A DNA stretch of 21,677 nucleotides, taken from the NCBI GenBank assembly GCA_005885115.1, contig VAXX01000095.1, positions 1 to 21,677 of the forward strand. Direction: 5' to 3'. Position 1 is the stretch's first letter, and the number at the start of each line of letters is the position of its first letter. This document shows positions 16,211 through 21,677 of the stretch, piece after piece. Source of the DNA: Actinomycetota bacterium. GTDB taxonomy: Bacteria > Actinomycetota > Actinomycetes > Mycobacteriales > Micromonosporaceae. The notes under the pieces were generated by a model. It was not told the DNA's origin and made no database searches. It worked only from the letters and a program-made list of their open reading frames with translations. Made by a program: the position numbers and the translations under genes.

Positions 16211-17272
16211 GTGATCTCAGTGCTGGTGGTGGACGACTCCGTGGTCGTACGGCGGCTGATCGCGGCTGCCGTCGAGGCGGAGCCGGGCATCCGGGTGGCC
16301 GGTACCGCCGCCAACGGCCGGATCGCGCTGAACAAGATCGAGCAACTGGCCCCCGACGTGATCACGCTCGACATCGAGATGCCGGAGCTGGACGGCCTGG
16401 GTACGCTGCGCGAGCTGCGCCGGACCAACCGTACCCTCCCGGTGATCATGTTCAGTACGCTCAGCGTCGCCGGCGCTGCCGCGACCCTGGAGGCGCTGGC
16501 GGCCGGCGCCACCGACTTCGTCACCAAACCGGCCCACGCGGGCAGCTTCGCCGAGTCCCAGCGGATGGTCCGCGAGCAGCTCATCCCGAAGATCCACTCG
16601 CTGGGCGGCGGGCGTCTCCGGCCGACGCCGGCGCGCGTCCCCGCGCCCGCGCCGCGCCGCACCGGCCGGCTGGCGGCGCTCACCATCGCCTCCTCCACCG
16701 GCGGGCCGGACGCCCTGACCAAGGTGCTCGGCCGGCTGCCGGCAACCCTTGCCGTACCGGTCCTGGTCGTCCAGCACATGCCGCCGGTCTTCACCAAGAT
16801 GTTCGCCGAGCGGCTGGACCGCGCCTGCGCGATCAAGGTGGTGGAGGCGGTGGACGGCATGCCGGTCACCCCGGGCGTGGCGTACCTCGCCCCGGGCGAC
16901 TACCACCTGACCGTGGTCGGCCGGCCCGGCGCGGCCACCACCCGGCTCACCCAGGAACCGGCGGAGAACTCCTGCCGGCCCGCCGCTGACGTGCTGTTCC
17001 GGTCGGTCGCCCAGGTCTACGGCGGGGCCAGCCTCGCCGTCGTGCTGACCGGGATGGGGCAGGACGGGCGGCACGGGGCCGAGCGGCTGCGCCAGGCCGG
17101 TGCCGAGGTGGTGGCTCAGGACCAGGCCAGCTCGGTCGTGTGGGGCATGCCCGGCGCGGTGGTCGCGGCGGGACTGGCCGATGCGGTGCTGCCGCTGGCC
17201 GAGATCGGCGGGTACCTGGCCCTGCGCGCGACCACGGCCGCCCCGGCCCAGACCAGGGCGGTGGCGTCGTGA
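16211..17272 (+). CDS. cheB: Chemotaxis response regulator / protein-glutamate methylesterase CheB
   Basis: A 353-residue two-domain enzyme that removes methyl groups from chemoreceptors and is activated by phosphorylation from CheA. GTG 16211 has GGGAG six bases upstream. The receiver (1-120) has VVDDS, the phospho-Asp54 in ITLDIEMPELDG, and Lys106. An Ala/Pro/Arg linker covers about 136-153. The methylesterase domain (about 155-340) contains the catalytic triad: Ser162 in ASSTGGP, His189 in VVQHMPP, and Asp285 in LTGMGQDG. All are intact. It lies 40 bases after the unknown gene, and its stop is followed by the 80-base repeat that separates it from cheR. Confidence 0.95.
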   Translation: MISVLVVDDSVVVRRLIAAAVEAEPGIRVAGTAANGRIALNKIEQLAPDVITLDIEMPELDGLGTLRELRRTNRTLPVIMFSTLSVAGAAATLEALAAGATDFVTKPAHAGSFAESQRMVREQLIPKIHSLGGGRLRPTPARVPAPAPRRTGRLAALTIASSTGGPDALTKVLGRLPATLAVPVLVVQHMPPVFTKMFAERLDRACAIKVVEAVDGMPVTPGVAYLAPGDYHLTVVGRPGAATTRLTQEPAENSCRPAADVLFRSVAQVYGGASLAVVLTGMGQDGRHGAERLRQAGAEVVAQDQASSVVWGMPGAVVAAGLADAVLPLAEIGGYLALRATTAAPAQTRAVAS

Positions 17273-17354
17273 GCGAGCGTCAGCGAGCGAACCACGGGCT
17301 CAGCGCCTCGGTGCCGCACGGCGACGGCGAGCGAAGCGGGGTGTCGTCGTGAGC
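17261..17354 (+). repeat. 80-base inserted unit with near-perfect duplicated ends between cheB and cheR
   Basis: The 14 bases at 17261-17274 (GTGGCGTCGTGAGC) recur with one mismatch exactly 80 bases later at 17341-17354 (GTGTCGTCGTGAGC). The interior carries repeated GAGCGAGCG/CAGCGAGCGAA words. It resembles a dispersed AGCGAGCGAA-type element that I recall at many gene boundaries in Micromonosporaceae (recollection, not checked). Deleting one 80-base unit would make the cheB TGA and the cheR GTG overlap directly as GTGA, so the unit looks like an insertion into a coupled junction. Confidence 0.55.
17269..17352 (+). CDS. 27-codon minicistron created by the cheB-cheR repeat
   Basis: GTG 17269 overlaps the cheB stop (GTGA, 17269-17272) and opens a 27-residue frame beginning VSERQRANHGLSASVPHG. 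It ends at TGA 17350-17352, which overlaps the cheR GTG start in the same GTGA form. The peptide is hydrophilic and resembles no family. Its likely effect is to carry ribosomes across the inserted repeat and keep cheB-cheR translation coupled. Whether the peptide is made is unknown. Confidence 0.3.
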   Translation: MSERQRANHGLSASVPHGDGERSGVSS

Positions 17355-18194
17355 CTGTCGGAGGCGGACTTCGCATACGTGGCTGGCCTGGTCCGGCGGG
17401 AGTCCGCGATCGTGCTCAGCCCCGGCAAGGAGTACCTGGTGGAGGCGCGGCTGCTGCCGGTCGCTCGACAGGCCGGGGCGGCGAGCCTCGCCGACTTCCT
17501 GGACGCCCTCCAGCGCCGGCCCGACCCGGCGGTACACCGGTGCGTGGTCGACGCGCTGACCACCAACGAGACGTCCTGGTTCCGGGACCGGGAGCCGTAC
17601 ACCGCGCTGAGCGGGACGGTGCTGCCCGAGCTGGTGTCCGCCCGTACCGCGACCCGGACCCTGCGGATCTGGTCGGCGGCCTGCTCCAGCGGTCAGGAGC
17701 CGTACAGCCTGGCCATGACCGTGCAGCAGGACCTGCCGGCGGGCTGGCGGTACCACGTCACCGCCACCGACATCAGTACCGAGATGATCGGGCGGGCCCG
17801 GTCCGGCGAGTACAGCCAGGTCGAGGTCAACCGGGGGCTGCCGGCGCCGCTGCTGGCGCGTTTCTTCACCCCCAGCGGTACCGGCTGGCGGATCAGCCCC
17901 GCGCTCCGCGAGAACGTCACGTTCCAGCAGATGAACCTCGCCGCGCCGCTGCCCTCGATGGCGCCCTTCGACGTGATCTTCCTGCGCAACATCCTGATCT
18001 ACTTCGACGTCGAGACCAAGCGCACGGTGCTGCGTAACGTCGGCCGGCTGCTGCGCCCCGACGGGTACCTGTTCCTCGGCGCCGCCGAGACGACCATCGG
18101 GGTCGACGACAGCTTCGAGCGGGTGGCCATCGGGCGGACGTCGGCGTACCGGCCCCGGGTACCGGTGCCGGCCAACACGGGAGGCAACAGATGA
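17349..18194 (+). CDS. cheR: Chemotaxis protein methyltransferase CheR
   Basis: A 281-residue enzyme that methylates glutamates on chemoreceptors using S-adenosylmethionine, opposing CheB. GTG 17349 is chosen over the longer open frame because upstream codons are the shadow of cheB and the repeat. It also overlaps the minicistron stop. The N-terminal helical domain (about 1-75) leads into ALTTNETSWFRD, the family's TTNET-F motif. The SAM-binding core follows: IWSAACSSGQEPYSLAM, the acidic ATDIST, and FDVIFLRNILIYFD, with FLGAAET near the end. All key motifs are intact. Its stop overlaps the next start by ATGA at 18191-18194. Confidence 0.94.
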   Translation: MSLSEADFAYVAGLVRRESAIVLSPGKEYLVEARLLPVARQAGAASLADFLDALQRRPDPAVHRCVVDALTTNETSWFRDREPYTALSGTVLPELVSARTATRTLRIWSAACSSGQEPYSLAMTVQQDLPAGWRYHVTATDISTEMIGRARSGEYSQVEVNRGLPAPLLARFFTPSGTGWRISPALRENVTFQQMNLAAPLPSMAPFDVIFLRNILIYFDVETKRTVLRNVGRLLRPDGYLFLGAAETTIGVDDSFERVAIGRTSAYRPRVPVPANTGGNR

Positions 18195-18579
18195 CCGAGC
18201 CCGCTACTCCGACCGTCGAAGACCTTCGCCAGATCGCCGAACAGGTGTGGAAGGCGTACCTGGACCCGGAGGGCATCCGTCCGCTGGTGCCGGGGGACGT
18301 ACCGCCGGCGACCGAGGTGAGCGCCTCGGTCTCGCTGACCGGCGCGTGGCACGGGCACGTGGTCGTCGCCTGCTCGGCGCGGGCCGCCCGCCGGGCCGCC
18401 GCCGCGTTCCTGGCATGCTTCCGCCGGCAACCGCGGTGTCCCTGCCGCACGTGGTGACCGGGGCCAGCCACCGGTTCCCGACCACCCGGGAGATCTGCGC
18501 GCTGTCCGGGACCTGGGGGGACGAACCGTTCTCGATCAGTATGTGGCAGAGCCGGGACCGGGCGGGGGTACCGTCATGA
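18191..18579 (+). pseudogene. cheX: CheX-type CheY-P phosphatase, disrupted (active-site helix missing)
   Basis: CheX-family proteins dephosphorylate CheY. ATG 18191 overlaps the cheR stop (ATGA). The first frame (TVEDLRQIAEQVWKAYLD ... VSLTGAWHGHVVVACSARA) runs to AAAAFL (CTG 18410-18412). After two bases homology continues in another frame (MLPPATAVSLPHVVTGASHRF ... WGDEPFSISMW) and ends at TGA 18577-18579, which overlaps cheY by ATGA. From memory of the family, about 29 residues with the catalytic ExxN helix (ELANIVGGN-like) belong between these parts. Their loss removes the active site. Unshifted reading gives an 88-residue product. As with cheA, the change could be real or an assembly error. 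Confidence 0.7.
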
Positions 18580-18938
18580 AGATCCTTGTGGCCGACGACA
18601 GCCGGGTGATGCGGCAGATCGTCATCCGTACCCTCCGGCAGGCCGGTTTTGACGGCCACGAGGTGGTCGAGGCGGCCGACGGCCGGCAGGCCCGCGACGC
18701 CGTGCTGAGTGAAAATCCCGATCTCGTCGTTTCAGACTGGAATATGCCTGAAATGACCGGTATACAGGTACTCAGCGCCCTGCGCGCCGCCGGAAACAAC
18801 GTGCCGTTCGGCTTCGTCACCTCCGAGTGCACCGCGGAGATGCAGAACGCCGCGCAGCAGGCCGGCGCCCTGTTCTTCATCGTGAAGCCGTTCACACCGG
18901 AGCGTTTCCAGGAAGCGCTGAGCTCCGTCTTGGGGTGA
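18576..18938 (+). CDS. cheY: Chemotaxis response regulator CheY
   Basis: A 120-residue single receiver domain that, when phosphorylated by CheA, binds the flagellar motor switch. ATG 18576 overlaps the preceding stop (ATGA), with GCGGGGG upstream. Key residues are present: Asp7/Asp8 in LVADDSR, phospho-Asp54 in VVSDWNMPEMTG, Thr82 in FVTSE, and Lys104 in FIVKPF. The aromatic switch position (Tyr106 in E. coli) appears to be Phe101. The bases 18709-18770, around the Asp54 codon, are only about 45% GC, with codons such as GAA, AAT, TCA and ATA that are rare in the rest of the window. Confidence 0.95.
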   Translation: MKILVADDSRVMRQIVIRTLRQAGFDGHEVVEAADGRQARDAVLSENPDLVVSDWNMPEMTGIQVLSALRAAGNNVPFGFVTSECTAEMQNAAQQAGALFFIVKPFTPERFQEALSSVLG

Positions 18939-18945
18939 TAGCACC

Positions 18946-19431
18946 ATGACCACCATCGCACTGCCGGCCGCGCTGTCCATCCGCAACCTGCTGGAGGACC
19001 TGCTCGGCCGGGAGGTCACGGTGGCCGTCGCCAATCCACCGGTGGTGGACGACGTACCCCGGACCATCGGCGCGGTGTACGTCGACCCCGGCCTGACGAT
19101 GACCGCGGTCCTGGGCCTGGAGCTGCCGCTGGCCGCGTACGCCGGGGCGGCGCTGGGTCTGATGCCGGCCGGCGGGGCGGCGGACTGCGTCGAGGAGGGG
19201 CAGCTTTCCCCGGTACTGGCCGAGAACGTCGCCGAGCTGTGCAACATCCTGACCTCGCTGCTCAACCAGGAGGGCGGGCCGCACGTCAAGCTGTACAAGG
19301 TCTACGTGCCGCCGGAGCCGCTGCCCGGGGACGCGAAAGCCCTGCTGCTGGCCCTGGGCAACCGGATCGACCTGTCGGTCGAGGTCGCCCGGTACGGCAC
19401 CGGCCGGCTGAGCCTGTCGCTGACCTGGTAG
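18946..19431 (+). CDS. Putative CheC/CheX-like chemotaxis phosphatase
   Basis: A 161-residue cytoplasmic protein, last gene of the operon. ATG 18946 lies seven bases after the cheY stop, with GGGGTGA upstream. I do not match it confidently by overall similarity. However, residues around 88-117 read ENVAELCN ... YVPP, i.e. E-x3-E-x2-N followed 22 residues later by Pro. This is close to the (D/S)x3Ex2Nx21-22P signature of CheC/CheX/FliY phosphatases. The alternation of hydrophobic strands (TIGAVYVDPGLTMTAVLGLE, IDLSVEVARYGTGRLSLSLTW) also fits that fold. If correct, it dephosphorylates CheY and could compensate for the broken cheX. It could instead be a flagellar-switch-associated protein. Confidence 0.7.
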   Translation: MTTIALPAALSIRNLLEDLLGREVTVAVANPPVVDDVPRTIGAVYVDPGLTMTAVLGLELPLAAYAGAALGLMPAGGAADCVEEGQLSPVLAENVAELCNILTSLLNQEGGPHVKLYKVYVPPEPLPGDAKALLLALGNRIDLSVEVARYGTGRLSLSLTW

Positions 19432-19444
19432 CGCCCGGTAGCGG

Positions 19445-19705
19445 CTAGGAGTCCGGGGCCACCTCGTCGGGCTCCCGGACCTCCTTGTCCTCCGCCCGTA
19501 CCGGCGCGCTGGCGATCCGGTGCCGCGCGTACGAGGCGGTGACCGAGCGCAGTCCGGCCAGCATGAACGCGCTGACCGGTACCGCGATCAGGAAGCGCTC
19601 CAGCGCGCTGCTGGCGTCGAGGTCGTGCTGGACGAACGCGTGCCACAGCGCCGGTCCGCTGATCAGCGCGGCGAACAGCAGGGTGCCCGGGCGGATCAGC
19701 GCCAC
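19445..19705 (-). CDS. Small membrane protein of the flagellar run (86 aa)
   Basis: An 86-residue hypothetical protein. GTG 19705 is preferred over the longer open frame because it has GGGAG five bases upstream and overlaps the end of the FlhF-like gene by only 10 bases. Two hydrophobic segments are visible: PGTLLFAALISGPALWHAFV (about 6-25) and FLIAVPVSAFMLAGL (about 38-52). A charged tail follows (VRAEDKEVREPDEVAPDS). I recognise no family. The coupling to flhF and flhA suggests a membrane accessory of flagellar assembly. Its stop is only 13 bases from that of the convergent chemotaxis operon, with no strong terminator between. Confidence 0.65.
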   Translation of the reverse strand: MALIRPGTLLFAALISGPALWHAFVQHDLDASSALERFLIAVPVSAFMLAGLRSVTASYARHRIASAPVRAEDKEVREPDEVAPDS

Positions 19706-20931
19706 GGCGACTCCCGCTCGGTACCGGCCGGGGCGGCCCGCCGTTCGGACAGCCGGCGGGACAGCAGGGCGGCCCACTCGTGCGCACCGGCCGGGGCGCC
19801 GTCCAGCAGCGCCACCGGCGCCGGCAGCGCCAGGACGGTACCGGGGTCGGCGCAGATCTCGGCGTGGAAGACGGCCAGCGCGTCGATCCGGCCCAGCGCC
19901 CGGAGGTGGTTCGCGGTGTCGCCGGGCTTGCGGGTGGCGTCGACGGTGGCCCAGGTCGCCGTCGCGCCGACCGCGCGCAGGATCTCGTCCGCCCAGCCGT
20001 GGTCCACGCCGAGCGGGGCGTCGACCACGACCAGGTACGGGGTGTCCGCGCGTTCGATCTTGCGCGCCCGGCGTTCGGCGTCGGTCGGGCCGGTGATCCG
20101 CCGGGACGGGTGGATCGGGGTACCGGCGGTGGTCGGGCCGGCCAGCAGAAGCTGCGCCGGGTCCAGCCGCAGGCTCTTGGCGGCCCAGTCGGCGGTACGC
20201 AGGGCCGGGCCCAGCTCCCCGATGATCACGAATAGGTCGCCGGGGCGCGCGGGTGGGGCCGGCGGGATGGGCAGCTCGGCCAGGGCGGTCAGCACCGCCT
20301 GGTACGGGTCGTCGCCGGTGGCCCGGGCGGCGAGTTCGGTCGGGAAGCCCAGCGCGCGCAGGTCGGCGGTCAGCGGGGGCTCGGGCAGCGCCGGACCCCG
20401 GTACGAGCGGCGGCCGTTGCCGTTGACCGGCGCCTCGTGCCGGGCCGGTACGGGCGCGCCCGCGGACTGCCGGGCGTTGGCCAGATCGCCGTTCAGCCCG
20501 GCCATCACCTCGGCGAACGCGGAGCCGCTGGTCGACATGACCGAGGCCCGGGGGAGTACGGGTGCCGGTTTCAGCTCGACCGCGGTCGGCAGCACCGGGA
20601 TCGCCAGGGGCGTCACGGTGGTGTGGCCGGAGCGCATCGGCGCTACGGTCGGCGCCGCGGGTTCGGGGGCCGGTACCGGTTCGGCGGCCTCGAAGCGGTC
20701 CTCCCGCGAGTCGACCAGGTCCAGCAGGCTGTCCGGCGGCTTCGGCGGGGCCGAGTCGTCGTCGGCCACCTCGACGGACAGCTCGAAGCGCTCCTTGGCG
20801 AAGAACCCGCCGAGCCCGCCGGTACGCACCTTGTTCGCCGACACGATCGTGGCCCGGCCGCCGTAGTCGTCGCGTACCTGGGTCAGGAGCGGCTCAAGTT
20901 GGGGACCTTCAAGCACGATCCGCGTAGGCAC
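19696..20931 (-). CDS. flhF: FlhF-like flagellar protein with degenerate (pseudo) GTPase domain
   Basis: A 411-residue protein. GTG 20931 lies inside the end of flhA (23-base overlap). The first 55 residues match the FlhF N-terminal pattern (QVRDDYGGRATIVSANKV, then GGLGGFFAKERFELSVEV). Residues 58-190 are Pro/Ala-rich and probably disordered. The C-terminal part (about 195-400) keeps the layout of the SRP-type GTPase domain but not its motifs. GDLFVIIGELGPALRTADWA stands where GxxGxGKT should be. LVVVDAPLGVDH replaces the DTAGR loop, and LAVFHAEI replaces TKLDE. Nucleotide hydrolysis is therefore unlikely. FlhF normally places or counts flagella at a cell pole; here it may be a structural relic of that role. 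No frame breaks are seen. Confidence 0.75.
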   Translation of the reverse strand: MPTRIVLEGPQLEPLLTQVRDDYGGRATIVSANKVRTGGLGGFFAKERFELSVEVADDDSAPPKPPDSLLDLVDSREDRFEAAEPVPAPEPAAPTVAPMRSGHTTVTPLAIPVLPTAVELKPAPVLPRASVMSTSGSAFAEVMAGLNGDLANARQSAGAPVPARHEAPVNGNGRRSYRGPALPEPPLTADLRALGFPTELAARATGDDPYQAVLTALAELPIPPAPPARPGDLFVIIGELGPALRTADWAAKSLRLDPAQLLLAGPTTAGTPIHPSRRITGPTDAERRARKIERADTPYLVVVDAPLGVDHGWADEILRAVGATATWATVDATRKPGDTANHLRALGRIDALAVFHAEICADPGTVLALPAPVALLDGAPAGAHEWAALLSRRLSERRAAPAGTERESPWR

Positions 20932-21677
20932 CGCTCACCACCCCCATCGTCTCGATCCGGGCCGGGAAGCCCGCGATCTCCGGGTAGGACAGCACCGGGA
21001 TGACCTGACCCGCCGAGCGCATGAGCCGGTGCAGCGGCGGGCGCAAGGCGGGGGAGCAGGCCAGTACCGGTGTCACGCCGCGCTGCTCGGCTGCCGTGTT
21101 CAGGTGGGCGACGTTGCCGGCGACGGTCTCCATGAGGCCGCCGTCGATGGCCAGGTACGTGCCGTTCTCCGTCGGGCGTACCGACTCCAGCAACGCCTGC
21201 TCCAACTGCGGATCGAGGGTCAGTACGGGCAGCGAGCCGTGCTCGGCGTACTTGGTCGCGATGGCCGGACCCAGTGCAGCACCTTCTGGACCTGGCCCAG
21301 GGTGAGCAGCGCCGGGGTCAGCTCCTCGACCACGACGGGGTGCGACTTCTTGGTCAGCTCGGTCAGCGCGCGCACGTCCTCTCGGCCCAGCAGCCGGCTG
21401 GCGTTCTTGCGGACCACCTCGGCGAGGTGCGTGATGACCACGGACGCGCGGTCCACCACGGTCGCTCCGGCCAGCTCGGCCTGGTAGTGCAGCTCGGCCG
21501 GGATCCACTTGCCGGCCAGACCGAACACCGGCTCCTGACCGGCCCGACCGGGGAGTCCGTCCAGCCCGTCGCCGATCGCCAGCACCGTTCCGGGTGGCGC
21601 CTGCCCCCGGGCCGCCTCGACCCCGCTGATCCGGATCACGTACGTGGACAGCGGAAGGTCGAGGTCGTCGCGGGTGC
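20909..21677 (-). pseudogene. flhA: Flagellar export gate protein FlhA, C-terminal part, disrupted; 5' end outside window
   Basis: FlhA forms the membrane gate of the flagellar type III export apparatus. Only its cytoplasmic domain is present, entering from the right edge (STYVIRISGVEAARG, VLAIGDGLDGLPGR, EPVFGLAGKWIPAELHYQAE, GATVVDRASVVITHLAEVV, HPVVVEELTPALLTLGQVQK). This frame is conserved to VL (CTG codon at 21279-21277) and would stop at 21220. Two bases on, homology continues in another frame (LGPAIATKYAEHGSLPVLTL, then QALLESVRPTENGTYLAIDG) to TGA at 20909. About 40 residues that normally lie between (a 'GVPIRDLVTILEAL'-like helix pair) are absent. The neighbouring flhF-like gene starts within its end. 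As in cheA and cheX, mutation and assembly error cannot be separated from the sequence alone. Confidence 0.85.

Noticed and set aside
19432..19458. Terminator between the convergent chemotaxis and flagellar runs
   Set aside because: Only a five-base stem (CCCGG/CCGGG, 14-base loop) could be drawn, which is expected by chance at this GC content.
14230..21290. Inteins or introns interrupting cheA, cheX and flhA
   Set aside because: Sequence is missing rather than added at all three sites, the opposite of what an intein or intron would give.
1..21677. CRISPR array, insertion sequence or prophage genes
   Set aside because: No regularly spaced repeats of CRISPR size, no transposase or integrase motifs and no phage structural genes were seen.

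Overview
The window is very GC-rich (by eye a little over 70%). It has GTG starts, Gram-positive style ribosome-binding sites, and abundant GTAC-centred words. Together with a flagellar/chemotaxis locus this points to a motile actinobacterium, most likely a member of the Micromonosporaceae such as Actinoplanes or a relative with flagellated spores. No species-level claim is possible from sequence alone. Almost all of the sequence is coding and no gene-free stretch exceeds 300 bases.

Left part (36-3191, all minus strand): a secreted protein resembling the N-terminal half of DUF2334 proteins. Downstream is a tight three-gene run: a LuxR-type response regulator whose phospho-acceptor Asp position is Gly, a TadE/TadG-like surface protein, and a small protein of unknown function. 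Divergent from these is a secreted sedolisin-type (S53) protease with an Ig-like and a C-terminal adhesive-looking domain. It is followed 2 bases later by a membrane PAS-GGDEF diguanylate cyclase.

Middle (7206-12431): a minus-strand DUF574-type SAM methyltransferase, divergent from a soluble PAS-PAS-histidine kinase-receiver hybrid. This converges on a membrane GGDEF-EAL protein. Two c-di-GMP enzymes and a hybrid kinase therefore sit beside the chemotaxis locus.

Right part: a plus-strand chemotaxis operon (12597-19431) in the order cheA - cheW - unknown gene - cheB - (80-base repeat/minicistron) - cheR - cheX - cheY - CheC/CheX-like gene. It meets, tail to tail, a minus-strand flagellar run flhA - flhF-like - small membrane protein that enters from the right edge. 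The GGDEF-EAL gene and cheA are divergent across a 165-base region. That region holds, on each strand, a near match to the sigma-28/WhiG-type promoter (TAAA-N15-GCCGATAA), which suggests co-regulation with motility.

Main oddities. (1) cheA, cheX and flhA each lack an internal conserved block of roughly 30-40 codons, with a frame change of the same sense. Each junction has the form CTG plus two bases. In cheX the lost block carries the phosphatase active site. This is either decay of the motility locus or a repeated assembly error. (2) An 80-base unit between cheB and cheR creates a 27-codon minicistron joined to both neighbours by GTGA overlaps. Removing it would restore a direct cheB/cheR GTGA overlap. 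(3) The FlhF-like protein has no P-loop or other GTPase motifs. (4) An uncharacterised 291-residue protein is embedded between cheW and cheB.
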